This document shows, piece by piece, positions 29,443 to 38,696 of a stretch of 64,000 nucleotides of DNA; position 1 is the first letter of the stretch, and each line of letters opens with the position of its first letter. Source of the DNA: Chloracidobacterium sp. N (GTDB taxonomy: Bacteria; Acidobacteriota; Blastocatellia; Chloracidobacteriales; Chloracidobacteriaceae); assembly GCF_018304765.1 (NCBI RefSeq), contig NZ_CP072642.1:2137819-2201818 (forward strand). Direction: 5' to 3'. Under the pieces are notes generated by a model. It did no database searches, was not told the DNA's origin, and saw only the letters and a program-made list of their open reading frames with translations. A program made the translations under genes and the position numbers.

Positions 29443-29961
29443 ACAAATTTCCTCAACTTACATAGGCTGGCGTCCCCGCGCCGGTGATGGCCTGGAACGC
29501 CTGTTGGTTCCTGAAGTTAGGCAAATGCTGCGCCAGCCCGGCTGAACCCCGCGCCCGCCAGACCCGCCAGCAGATAAAAAGTGCTTTTCCGGGTTTGGTT
29601 TACCCATACCAGCCCAAATTCCCGCCCCTCGCCTACGGGTCCGGTTTTCCTGCCTGGCGTCTTCGGGCGGCAGCCCTGCTATCCAAAAAGTGCAATGTCA
29701 TTCAAAAAAATGAAGCATGGTTGAAAAAAATACGGATTGACACCCGTGAAAACCGGACGTACGCCCCGTGCGATGTGCCGGTACACCGTCTGCTATGGTG
29801 TTATCTGGCAACTGGATCAGTGGTGACAAGTGACTGGCTGGCGGCGTTTGTCAGATTTCTGGCACAGATTTTGCTACCTATAACCAGAACAGCTTCTCAT
29901 AAGCTTGAGGGCGCACCTCAGCGCCCTCTGCGATCTTTTCTGAATAAGAGAGGTAATCCCC
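29443..29961. promoter_or_regulatory. Divergent promoter region between two Oar-like genes
   Basis: This 519-bp spacer has no credible gene. It serves two divergent receptor genes. It contains a hairpin GAGGGCGC-acctca-GCGCCCTC at 29907-29928 and a ribosome-binding site GAGAGG before the ATG at 29962. A TTGACA at 29737-29742 lies in an A-rich stretch, but I could not pair it with a convincing -10 box. Confidence 0.45.
29907..29928 (+). repeat. 8-bp hairpin in the leader of the second Oar-like gene
   Basis: GAGGGCGC pairs with GCGCCCTC around a 6-nt loop and is followed by a moderately T-rich stretch (ATCTTTTC). It lies 33 bp upstream of the start codon, so it could be a leader structure or weak attenuator. 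No T-tract of terminator quality follows. Confidence 0.5.
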
Positions 29962-32900
29962 ATGCACGTACAGAAGGCAAACTCTGTGCGGTCCACGCGG
30001 CACGGGTGGTACGCCGGTATCCGGTGCCTGCTGGTCGGTCTGGTCCTTGTGGGACTGACCAACGTGGCAGCCATCGCGCAAACCATCTACGGCAACATCT
30101 CCGGGCGGGTGACCGACCAGACGGGCGCGGCCATTGTCGGCGCGCGCATCGAGGTCAAGAACATGGACACCGGAGAAACCCGTGAAGTCGTCAGCGGCAG
30201 CGACGGCACCTACACCGTGCGCTCCCTGCCCGGCGGGCGGTATGCTGTCCGCATCTCGGCCGACTCCTTCGAGACCCTTGTCCGTGAGCAAATCAACGTC
30301 ACGGCGGCGCGGGACGCCATCGTGGATGCCGAACTCAAGGCTGGCAGCAGCCAGGAAGTCATCACGGTGACAGGTGAGGCCACCCTCATCGAGACGACCC
30401 GCAGCCAGGTGAGCAAGGAAGTGGATTCACGCCGGATTCTGCAACTGCCCGGGCGCAACACGCTCAATGGGCTGGCGCTGCTGCAACCCGGTGTCGTCAA
30501 CAACCAGAACGGGCGGCCCGGTTCCGGTTTTGCTGTCAATGGTGCCCGGACCCGCTCCAACAACTTCCTCATTGACGGCACGCAGAACAATGACCCGTCG
30601 CTTTCGATTCCGGTGCAGAATCTTCCCCCGGAAGCCTTGGCGGAGTTTCAGATCATCACCAACAACTTTTCGGCTGAGTTCGGGCGCAACGGCGGTGCCA
30701 TCGTGCAGCAGATCACCCGTTCGGGAACCAACGAATTCAGCGGTATCGCGCACTACACCTGGGAAGGCAACGGGCTGAATGCCCTCACCACAGCCCAGCA
30801 GCGTACGTTCAGCGCCGCCCGGGCCCAGGGCTTCAGTGAAAAGGAGTCCCTGCGCCGGGCGCGCGCCGTCAACGTGACGAACATCTGGGGCGGCACATTC
30901 GGCGGGCCCATCAAGAAAGACAAGATTTTCTTCTTCACCAGCTTTGACCGGAATACGTTCCGCACCACAGCCGTGCCGATTACCGTGGCGCTGGCGCCGT
31001 CGGGCATTGCGGCCCTTCAGGCCTATGCCGCAGCCAATCCGACCGGTCCCAATGCCCTGGCGCCCGGCGCGCTGACCTTCCTGACCAACACGTTCCCTGT
31101 TGCCAACGACCCGACGCCACGTGGCACCATCACCGTCCGGCGGCCGTCAGACAACGCCATCGTGGCGACCATACCGGTGCAGCAGTTCAACCGGGCGCTG
31201 ACCGGCAGTCTGCCCTTCGGAACGAGTTTCTGGCGGATTCTCGTCAAAGGCGACATCAACCTGACCACCAATGACCGCTTCTCGCTGCGGTATCTGCAGG
31301 ACCGCAGCCGCAACCCCGGCGCCCCCACAGCCATTGCCGGCAACGAAACCGGCACGAACGTGGACAACTACAACGGCGCGGTGAACTACATCCGTACGTT
31401 CAGCCCGCGGGTTGTCAACGAGTTCCGTTTCAGCTTCGTGGACCGGGCACTCAACTTTCCTGAGAACTTACCGCCAGCCATCACGATTGGCGGCTTCAAC
31501 TCGGTTGGCAACGCCAACTTCCCGCAGTTCCGCAACAGCCGCGTCATCGAGTTCACCGACGCCCTGACCTGGACCTTCTCCAAGCACACGCTGAAGTTCG
31601 GCGGCAGCTACAACCGCATCAACCTCGATTCGTTCTTTGCCCCCAACTTCCGCGGGACGGTCTCCTATGGCTCGCTTTCGGACCTGCTCTTTGACCGGAA
31701 TGCCAGCTTCTCCCAGTATGCCGGCACGGGTCTCGTCCCGGCGCGCGTCAATGAAATGGGCGTCTTCGTCCAGGATGATTACCGCATCCTGCCGTCGCTG
31801 ACGCTCAATCTGGGCCTGCGTTACGAGTATGTCTCCGCGCCCTTCGGCTTCTTCTCGAACGCCGAGCCGGACATCAACAACTTTGCTCCGCGCGTCGGTT
31901 TTGCCTGGAACCCACGGGTGGAAGGCGATGGGTTCATCGCCACGATGCTGGGGAAAGACAAGACCGTGATTCGCGGCGGCTATGGCATCTCCTACGACCA
32001 GATTTTCCTCAACATTCTGCTCAACAACTCCCGCAACTTCCCACGCGGCGTCAACGTGGCCATCGGGCCCATCAGCGGGCAGCGGTTGTACGTTGCGGGC
32101 AACCGTCCGGCTCCGCCGACGCCCTCGCAATTCACGGGCGATCCCAACCTGCTGCCGGTGCGGCTGTATTCGCCCAACAAGCGCGTGGCACTGCCCTACC
32201 AGCAGTCGTTCAACTTTGGCTTTGAGCGGCAACTGTGGAATGACTACGTGTTCAAGATGTTCTACATCGGCTCACGTGGGTTGAAGCTGGTGCGGGAAGT
32301 CGAAAGCAACCTTGGCTTCAACATCACCGCCATCAACAACAACCCGTCCTTCTACGCCAACATCCTGCCGCAGTTGCAGCCGGTACGGAATGCGGCCGGA
32401 CAAATCACGGCGTTTCGGCGCGACCCGGCGCGGGGCTCCATCCTGATTGGGGACGGGCTGGCCAGTTCGTGGTATCACTCCCTGCAGCTCACGCTGGGCA
32501 AGCGGTTCCGCAACGGCATCCAGTATGAACTCAACTACACGTGGAGTGCGTTCATCAACGACAGTGACGACATCCTGGGCGGTCAGACCAACTCCACGCT
32601 GCCGGCCAACCCGCTCAACTTCCGTCAGGATCGCGCGCGCTCCGGTCTCGACCAGCCCCACCGGTTCGTGGCGAACTACACGTTTGAGATTCCCCGGATC
32701 AGCATCTCCAATCCGTTCTTCGACCGTCTCATCAACGGCTGGGCGATGTCCGGTGTCTCCACCTTTTCCTCGGGCACGCCGTTCAGCGTCCTGAACGCCT
32801 TCAATGCCCTGGGCATTCTGCCGGGTCAGATTTCGACGGTGGAACTGTCGCAGCGCGTCAGCATCAATCCGGCCGGACAGCCCGGCACAGCCACTGGCTT

Positions 32901-33216
32901 CCCCGGTGTCACCAATCCGTTCTACGTGGCCAACCCGGTCAACTCCGGCATCAACGGCAACGCCGGCCGCAACATTCTCCGCACCGGCGGTGTGGCGAGC
33001 ACCGACTTTGCTTTCGTCAAACGGTTCCGCACCTTTGGCGAACGGCAGGCCCTCGAAGTGCGCTGGGAAGTCTTCAACGTCTTCAACCGGCGGAACTTCA
33101 CGGTCATTCCGTCCAACACGGTGAACAATGCCACCAACCCGGCGCTGTTCCTCAACCTTGGGCAGACCAACGTTGGCGGCCGGAGCATGACCTTCACCGC
33201 GCGGTACATCTTCTGA
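29962..33216 (+). CDS. Oar-like TonB-dependent outer-membrane receptor
   Basis: A 1084-aa outer-membrane protein. It has a signal peptide ending near AAIAQ (about 39). A carboxypeptidase-regulatory-like domain spans about 45-125 (ISGRVTDQTGAAIVGARIEV). A plug domain follows at about 140-255 (LPGRNTLNGLALLQPGV, RSNNFLIDGTQNNDPSL, FSAEFGRNGGAIVQQ). The long barrel ends in ARYIF with terminal Phe, the usual BAM signal. The C-terminal half contains family motifs such as LRYEYVSAPFGFF, PRVGFAWNPRVEGDGFI and RGGYGISYDQIF. These proteins are thought to import peptides or polysaccharides or to mediate adhesion; the substrate is unknown. It is closely related in layout to the interrupted gene upstream, and is followed by a terminator. 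Confidence 0.9.
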   Translation: MHVQKANSVRSTRHGWYAGIRCLLVGLVLVGLTNVAAIAQTIYGNISGRVTDQTGAAIVGARIEVKNMDTGETREVVSGSDGTYTVRSLPGGRYAVRISADSFETLVREQINVTAARDAIVDAELKAGSSQEVITVTGEATLIETTRSQVSKEVDSRRILQLPGRNTLNGLALLQPGVVNNQNGRPGSGFAVNGARTRSNNFLIDGTQNNDPSLSIPVQNLPPEALAEFQIITNNFSAEFGRNGGAIVQQITRSGTNEFSGIAHYTWEGNGLNALTTAQQRTFSAARAQGFSEKESLRRARAVNVTNIWGGTFGGPIKKDKIFFFTSFDRNTFRTTAVPITVALAPSGIAALQAYAAANPTGPNALAPGALTFLTNTFPVANDPTPRGTITVRRPSDNAIVATIPVQQFNRALTGSLPFGTSFWRILVKGDINLTTNDRFSLRYLQDRSRNPGAPTAIAGNETGTNVDNYNGAVNYIRTFSPRVVNEFRFSFVDRALNFPENLPPAITIGGFNSVGNANFPQFRNSRVIEFTDALTWTFSKHTLKFGGSYNRINLDSFFAPNFRGTVSYGSLSDLLFDRNASFSQYAGTGLVPARVNEMGVFVQDDYRILPSLTLNLGLRYEYVSAPFGFFSNAEPDINNFAPRVGFAWNPRVEGDGFIATMLGKDKTVIRGGYGISYDQIFLNILLNNSRNFPRGVNVAIGPISGQRLYVAGNRPAPPTPSQFTGDPNLLPVRLYSPNKRVALPYQQSFNFGFERQLWNDYVFKMFYIGSRGLKLVREVESNLGFNITAINNNPSFYANILPQLQPVRNAAGQITAFRRDPARGSILIGDGLASSWYHSLQLTLGKRFRNGIQYELNYTWSAFINDSDDILGGQTNSTLPANPLNFRQDRARSGLDQPHRFVANYTFEIPRISISNPFFDRLINGWAMSGVSTFSSGTPFSVLNAFNALGILPGQISTVELSQRVSINPAGQPGTATGFPGVTNPFYVANPVNSGINGNAGRNILRTGGVASTDFAFVKRFRTFGERQALEVRWEVFNVFNRRNFTVIPSNTVNNATNPALFLNLGQTNVGGRSMTFTARYIF

Positions 33217-33604
33217 ACAAAAGCAAAAACCTGTCACCTCTTGCCCGTCAGCGCCCGCGCCGACGGGCTTTTTTCTCTGGGGCCGGGTTTTCCAGCTTGG
33301 GGGGGCAGCCCCTCGCCCGCGTTCCCCGGAGCGTCAAAAACGCAAATTATTGAACCTTTGTCCGAAAATCTGGACATACGGCACTCACAGCCGGGGGTGT
33401 GGGACGACGCCTCTCCGGCGGCGGCTGTCCTGAAAAAGCCGCAATTCTTTGGGAAACCACGGCACGCCACATCCGCCAGCGCCCTTCCCGACTCTCTGGC
33501 CAACTCTCTGGCATCGAATTTGCCTGTCAATCCAGCACTGGAAAAAATCTGGATACCGTCTGCCGTCACACTCTCCGGCAGTCATCTTTGGAAAGGATGT
33601 TCCT
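33217..33604. other. Intergenic region between second and third Oar-like genes
   Basis: This 388-bp stretch carries the terminator at 33243-33274. The rest has no credible gene: an open frame from 33449 runs into the next gene, but its real start is the ATG at 33605 with AAAGGA upstream. No clear promoter boxes were found. Confidence 0.5.
33243..33274 (+). terminator. Rho-independent terminator after second Oar-like gene
   Basis: A 7-bp stem GCCCGTC (33243-33249) with GACGGGC (33262-33268) is followed by TTTTTT. It lies 26 bp after the stop. Confidence 0.88.
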
Positions 33605-36600
33605 ATGCGCATACCTTGGGGAATTCGCCCACGGTTTGGGGCGATGTGTTGGATAACGGGCCTGGTGGTCCTGCTGGGCTGGCTGGGCGCGGCACCGCCG
33701 GCCTTTGGACAGACCACCAACGGCCGCTTCGTCATTACGGTCAGAGACCCCAGCGGGGCCGTTGTGGCCGGAGCCAGCGTCTCGGTCACGAATGAAGGCA
33801 CCAAACAAACCATCACCGGCACGACCGCCGATAGCGGCACCTTCACGACACCGCTGCTCCCGGTCGGGAGCTACAGCGTCACCGTCGAAGCCGACGGGTT
33901 TACCAAGAGTGTCATCGAAAATCTCAGCCTCAACGTCGGGCAGGAGTACGGCGTAACTGCCACACTCCAGGTGGGCGGCGCCAGCGATGTCATCACGGTT
34001 TCAGGCGGGGAGGCCCTGCTCCAGACCACGAACGCCGAAGTGCGGAACACCGTCAACGCCCGGCAAACTCAGGAACTGCCGCTCATTACGCGCAGCCCAC
34101 TGGCGCTGGTGCAGCTTCAGGCAGGCGTCAACGGCCGGCTGGCCAACACGAACACCGTCATCAACGGGCAACGCTCCTCGACGACCGTCGTCACCCAGGA
34201 CGGCATCAACATCCAGGACAACTTCATCCGGGCCAATGCCATTGACTTTTCCCCCAACAACCCGACGGTTGCCGGCGTCGGTGAGGCCACCATCATCACC
34301 TCCAACGCCTCGGCGGACGTGGCGGGGTCTTCGGCGGTGCGCTTCGTGACGCCGGCCGGAACGGAAGAATTCCACGGCGAAGTGTTCTGGTTCCACCGCA
34401 ACAAGGTGCTCAACGCCAACAGCTTTTTCAACAACGCGGCCGGCATCCAGCGTCCCAACTTCATCCGCAACCAGTTCGGCTTCCAACTGGGCGGTCCGGT
34501 AGGCATTCCCGGCGGGCCGCGCATCAAGAACCTGTTCTTCTTTGCCACCTTCGAGGGCATCCGGCAGCGGTCCCAGTCCGGGCTGACGACTACGGTGCTG
34601 ACGCCCGACGCCCGGCGGGGTGTGTTCACCTACATTGACAATGCCGGCGTCCGCCGCACGATTGACCTGCTGGCGCTGCGTGGCATCTCCATTGACCCGA
34701 CGATTGCTTCCTTCATTGCGCGGGTGCCAAATCAGTCGAACCTCACCACGGTGGGCGACGGCCTGAACACAACCGGTCTTCAAATCGTCCGTTCAACACC
34801 GTTTGACCGGGACACCTCTGCCTACCGCGTGGACTACAACCCCAGCCCCCGGCACCACCTGGAGTTCATCTACCGCCGGGCCGGTGAAACCATTGGGCGC
34901 ACCGACATTGACACCACGTTCAACAACCCGGTCATTGTCAACAACGTCGGGCCGACCAACTTCGGCGCTGCCGCCTGGGTGTGGAGCATCTCACCCCGGT
35001 TCAACAATGAAATCCGGTTTGGCGCCAACTTCACCGCGCCGTTTTTCAACGTGAACCGGTCGCAGAACCCGCCCTTTTTCCTCAGCGGGCTGCCCTTCAC
35101 CAATCCTGACGTGACCTTTCTGCCGCAGGGACGTGACACCCAGATTGTCACCATCATTGACAACGCCTCGCTTCAGCTTGGCGCCCACAGCCTCCGCTTT
35201 GGGGTGCAGTTCGACTGGCTGAAAGTGCGCCCCTACAACGAAGCTGGCACTGTCCCGACCCTCGGACTGAGCCAGCAGGTGCTGGGTGTGGGGGGCAACC
35301 CGGCGGCGCTGACCGCCGCCCTGTTCCCGGGTGGTATCAATGTGACCCAACTCCAGACAGCCAATAGCTTTCTGACGCTGTACAGCGGAGCGATTGGCTC
35401 GCTGTCGCGCACCTTCAACGTCAATGCGGCGCGTCCGACAGCCGGCTTTGACCCAACCGCAGCCCAAACCCGCGACCTGCGCCTCAACCAGTTGGGAACC
35501 TACATCGCCGACCAGTGGCGGATTCGTCCGAACGTCACGATCAATGCCGGCCTGCGGTACGATTACGTTACGCCACTGTCGGAAGCCAATGCCTTCGCGC
35601 TCCTGCCGGTCAATCCGGCCGGCGCGACCACGGCCCAGACGCTGCTCAATCCGGGTGGCATCGTCAACTTTGCCGGCCGGTTCTGGCGTCCTGACCGCAA
35701 CAACTTTGCCCCGAACGTCAGCGTGGCGTGGGACATCAAAGGACTGGGCCAGCCAACCGTGCTGCGTGGCGGCTACTCGCTGGCCTATGTCAACGATGAA
35801 GCTATCCGTGCCGCGGACAACTCCATCCTGACCAATCCCGGCCTCAGCACAACGCTGGCCCCCACTTTGGCGCAAGTTCAGGCCGCCGGGCCGCGGCTCA
35901 GCAATGCCACGAACCTGATCAACACCCTGCTTGTACCGCCACCCTTCAATGTGCCCTACAGCTACGCCAGCCAGTTTGCCATCACCACCAACACGGCCTT
36001 CGGCAGCCCTGACCGGAACCTGCAAACGCCGTTCTACCAGCAGTGGAACGTCTCGCTTGAGCGTGAGATTTTCCGGGATACGGTTCTGACCGTGCGGTAC
36101 GTGGGCAACCGGAGCACCAACCTCATCCGGGCCGTGGACCTGAACCAGTTGGATGTCATCAACAACGGCTTTGCCGCCGATGTGGCCCGGGCGCGGCAGA
36201 ACGGCTTCCTGGCGCTCGCCGCAACCGGGGTGTTCAACCCCGCCTTCAACCCGGCCATTCCCGGCAGCCAGCCCTTGACCGTGTTCCCCAACCTGGCCGG
36301 TGGGGGACTCCTCACCAACTCGACCATCCGCAACCTCATCCAGACCGGGGAAGCGGGTAGTCTGGCCGGTATCTACATCACGAACCGCCTGACGGGCAGC
36401 GTGGTCTTCCAGCCCAACCCCAACGCCCTCGCCACGAATATCCTCAACAACTCCGGCTTTTCCAACTACCACGGGTTGCAGGTGGAATTCCGGCGGCGGT
36501 TTTCCAGAAGCATTGCGGGTGACTTCCTCATTCAGGCCAACTACACCTACAGCAAAACCCTGACCAACACCGCCGGTACGGGGCAGACCCGCTTCGAGGC

Positions 36601-37285
36601 GCTCCTCGACAACCGGCAGCCCACGCTTGAAAACTCGCGGGCGCCCTTTGACATCCCGCACATTTTCAAGGCCAACGGCATCTATGAGTTGCCGTTCGGA
36701 CAGGGCAAGACGCTCGACCCCGGCAACGGCTTCCTGCGGCGGCTGGTGGGCGGCTTCCAGGTTGGGTTCTTTCTCGAAATCGGGAGCGGACCGCCCTTTG
36801 GCATTTACTCCCGCCGGGGCACCATCAACCGGGTGACGGGCGGAACGCGCGGTGATCTCAACACCGTGGACACGACGCTGACACGGGGACAACTTCAGCG
36901 CCTCGTGGGGATTTTCCGTACCCCACGGGGGCTGTTCTTCATCAACCCGAATGTCATCAACTTCGACGGCCGCGCCGTACAGCCCGACGGACAGGCCCCC
37001 TTCAACGGACAGGTGTTTTTCAACCCGGCGCCCGGACGGGCCGGTTCGTTGCAGCGGTTCATCCTCAACGGACCCCGGCGCTACAACCTCGACATGAACA
37101 TCGTCAAACGCACGCCCATCAACGAGCGGGTCAACACCGAGTTGCGGTTTGAGTTTTTCAACACGTTCAACTCGCCCATCTTCAATGTCGGCGACCAGAA
37201 TGTGAACGCCACCAACTTCGGGCGTGTCACCTCGACCTTCAACGGCCCACGCAACATCCAGGTGGCGTTCAAGATCATCTTCTGA
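33605..37285 (+). CDS. Oar-like TonB-dependent outer-membrane receptor (third copy)
   Basis: A 1226-aa receptor from the ATG at 33605, with AAAGGA about 10 bp upstream. The signal segment (WITGLVVLLGWLGAAPPAFG) ends at FGQ. A carboxypeptidase-regulatory domain follows (VTVRDPSGAVVAGASVSVTN-like, about 40-115). The plug-like region includes LPLITRSPLALVQLQAGVNG and VTQDGINIQDNFIRANAIDF. The barrel is long and ends in QVAFKIIF with terminal Phe. It is more divergent than the two preceding receptors: the plug motif lacks the FSAEFGRN segment and instead reads ITSNASADVAGSSAVRFVTP. The substrate is unknown. A strong terminator follows. Confidence 0.88.
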   Translation: MRIPWGIRPRFGAMCWITGLVVLLGWLGAAPPAFGQTTNGRFVITVRDPSGAVVAGASVSVTNEGTKQTITGTTADSGTFTTPLLPVGSYSVTVEADGFTKSVIENLSLNVGQEYGVTATLQVGGASDVITVSGGEALLQTTNAEVRNTVNARQTQELPLITRSPLALVQLQAGVNGRLANTNTVINGQRSSTTVVTQDGINIQDNFIRANAIDFSPNNPTVAGVGEATIITSNASADVAGSSAVRFVTPAGTEEFHGEVFWFHRNKVLNANSFFNNAAGIQRPNFIRNQFGFQLGGPVGIPGGPRIKNLFFFATFEGIRQRSQSGLTTTVLTPDARRGVFTYIDNAGVRRTIDLLALRGISIDPTIASFIARVPNQSNLTTVGDGLNTTGLQIVRSTPFDRDTSAYRVDYNPSPRHHLEFIYRRAGETIGRTDIDTTFNNPVIVNNVGPTNFGAAAWVWSISPRFNNEIRFGANFTAPFFNVNRSQNPPFFLSGLPFTNPDVTFLPQGRDTQIVTIIDNASLQLGAHSLRFGVQFDWLKVRPYNEAGTVPTLGLSQQVLGVGGNPAALTAALFPGGINVTQLQTANSFLTLYSGAIGSLSRTFNVNAARPTAGFDPTAAQTRDLRLNQLGTYIADQWRIRPNVTINAGLRYDYVTPLSEANAFALLPVNPAGATTAQTLLNPGGIVNFAGRFWRPDRNNFAPNVSVAWDIKGLGQPTVLRGGYSLAYVNDEAIRAADNSILTNPGLSTTLAPTLAQVQAAGPRLSNATNLINTLLVPPPFNVPYSYASQFAITTNTAFGSPDRNLQTPFYQQWNVSLEREIFRDTVLTVRYVGNRSTNLIRAVDLNQLDVINNGFAADVARARQNGFLALAATGVFNPAFNPAIPGSQPLTVFPNLAGGGLLTNSTIRNLIQTGEAGSLAGIYITNRLTGSVVFQPNPNALATNILNNSGFSNYHGLQVEFRRRFSRSIAGDFLIQANYTYSKTLTNTAGTGQTRFEALLDNRQPTLENSRAPFDIPHIFKANGIYELPFGQGKTLDPGNGFLRRLVGGFQVGFFLEIGSGPPFGIYSRRGTINRVTGGTRGDLNTVDTTLTRGQLQRLVGIFRTPRGLFFINPNVINFDGRAVQPDGQAPFNGQVFFNPAPGRAGSLQRFILNGPRRYNLDMNIVKRTPINERVNTELRFEFFNTFNSPIFNVGDQNVNATNFGRVTSTFNGPRNIQVAFKIIF

Positions 37286-37309
37286 TCTGCCCGCATGCCG
37301 GGAACCTGC

Positions 37310-37341
37310 CCGCCGGCCACAGTGTGGCCGGCGGTTTTTTT
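37310..37341 (+). terminator. Rho-independent terminator after third Oar-like gene
   Basis: CCGCCGGCCA (37310-37319) pairs with TGGCCGGCGG (37325-37334) around CAGTG, followed by seven T residues. It also separates this gene from the convergent STAS gene at 37411. Confidence 0.92.
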
Positions 37342-37410
37342 GTGTCTGTGTTTATGTCGGGGCCGCCTGCCCTTCAGGATGAAGCCGCCCTGCGAAAGTG
37401 GGAAAAACCA

Positions 37411-37758
37411 TCAGGAAGCCGCCTGAAAGCTGGCGACGGCTGCCTCTTCGGTGTCGTAGGTTTCAAGAATGGAAGACAGCTTGGTGATGTTGAGAATATC
37501 CACGAGCCGCCGGCTGGGACTGGCCAGCTTGAGTCTTCCACCGGCGCGCTTGATGGAGGTCATGGCCCGGACGATTTCGCCCAGACCGCTGCTGTCCACA
37601 TAGGGTACGCCCGCCAGGTTGAACACGACACCACGCGACCCCTGCGCCAGCAGACGGGAGACATGTTCCCGCAACAACGTGTCCCCATTGCCCAAAAGAA
37701 TGCTTCCCTGGAGTTCCAGGATGGCAATCCCGTCCTTTGTCCGCTCAGTTATCGTCAT
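37411..37758 (-). CDS. STAS domain anti-anti-sigma factor (second copy)
   Basis: A 115-aa SpoIIAA/RsbV-type protein. The canonical phosphorylation motif is intact (GVPYVDSSGLGEIVRA, Ser56-Ser57). The beginning TITERTKDGIAILELQGSI and the end KLSSILETYDTEEAAVASF match the fold. It is on the opposite strand from the Oar genes, 69 bp downstream of tlyA. No kinase or phosphatase is adjacent, so it may plug into the partner-switching module at 12675-17277 or into another one. That is inference. Confidence 0.9.
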   Translation of the reverse strand: MTITERTKDGIAILELQGSILLGNGDTLLREHVSRLLAQGSRGVVFNLAGVPYVDSSGLGEIVRAMTSIKRAGGRLKLASPSRRLVDILNITKLSSILETYDTEEAAVASFQAAS

Positions 37759-37827
37759 CGTGTGTCAGAAGTCGTCTTGGATGTTCACTTCCAAAGGCTT
37801 GTTCACTTTGGAAAGGCATCCAAAACT

Positions 37828-38658
37828 CTAACGAGTCGGTAACAGATTTTCAAACCCGGCCTCAATCTCCACCTCCGGGAACAACGTCTGCCAATCCGTC
37901 TGCCAGGAGTCAACCTGGGCTAAGGGCTGGCCATATCGCGCCAGCAGGAGATATTCCTGGTTGCCTTCCGCGCCAAGCACCGGCGAAGCCAGCATCCGTT
38001 CCGGCGCAAAGCCGGCCTGCCGGGCAGCCGTCAGAACGCCGGCCATGGCTGTCGCGTGCAGCCGCCGGTCACGGACGATCCCGCCCTTGCCGACCTGCTC
38101 ACGCCCCACCTCGAACTGTGGCTTGACGAGCGCCACCAGCGCCGCTTCGGGCGCGGCAAGCGGACCCAGCGCCGGCAGGATCAGGCGCAGGGAAATGAAG
38201 GACACATCCGCAACGATAACGGCAAACCGTTCAGGAAAGTCAGCCGGCGTCAGGTAGCGCGCATTGACGCCCTCGCGCACAACCACGCGGGGGTCAGACC
38301 GCAGCTTCCAGTCCAACTGGTTGTGGCCGACATCGAGGGCATAGACCTGCCGCGCCCCGTGCTGCAGCAGGCAGTCCGTGAAACCGCCGGTGGAAGCGCC
38401 GATGTCGAGACACAGCGCACCGCGCACATCCAGCGCAAACCCGTGCAGGGCCGCTTCCAGCTTCAGCCCGCCGCGCCCGACGTACCGCAGCGGTTCCCCA
38501 CGCAGCCGTACCGTGGCATCCGGTGCAATGAGCAACCCCGGTTTTTCCGCCGGCCGGTCGTTGACCAGAACCTGCCCGGCCAGAATCAGCGCCTGCGCCT
38601 TCTGCCGGGAATCCGCCAGACCGGTTTCCACAAGGTAGTGATCCAACCGGCGTTTCAT
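37828..38658 (-). CDS. tlyA: TlyA family rRNA 2'-O-methyltransferase / hemolysin-like protein
   Basis: A 276-aa protein with an N-terminal S4 RNA-binding domain (about 1-60: RLDHYLVETGLADSRQKAQA, LVNDRPAEKPG) and a C-terminal FtsJ-type SAM methyltransferase domain. The SAM motif is LCLDIGASTGGFTDCLLQ, followed by VYALDVGHNQLDWKL, VADVSFISLRLILP and VKPQFEVGREQVGKGG. In known members it methylates 16S and 23S rRNA ribose at cytidines near the subunit interface; the target here is inferred. AGAGAGG precedes the ATG. It lies 38 bp after uvrA. Confidence 0.92.
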   Translation of the reverse strand: MKRRLDHYLVETGLADSRQKAQALILAGQVLVNDRPAEKPGLLIAPDATVRLRGEPLRYVGRGGLKLEAALHGFALDVRGALCLDIGASTGGFTDCLLQHGARQVYALDVGHNQLDWKLRSDPRVVVREGVNARYLTPADFPERFAVIVADVSFISLRLILPALGPLAAPEAALVALVKPQFEVGREQVGKGGIVRDRRLHATAMAGVLTAARQAGFAPERMLASPVLGAEGNQEYLLLARYGQPLAQVDSWQTDWQTLFPEVEIEAGFENLLPTR

Positions 38659-38696
38659 CCTCTCTCACCTGACTGTCTCCGGCTATGCCGGAAAAG

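Noticed and set aside
34991-36892. A 633-codon open frame on the minus strand
   Set aside because: It is antisense to the third Oar-like gene, whose protein is clearly recognisable.
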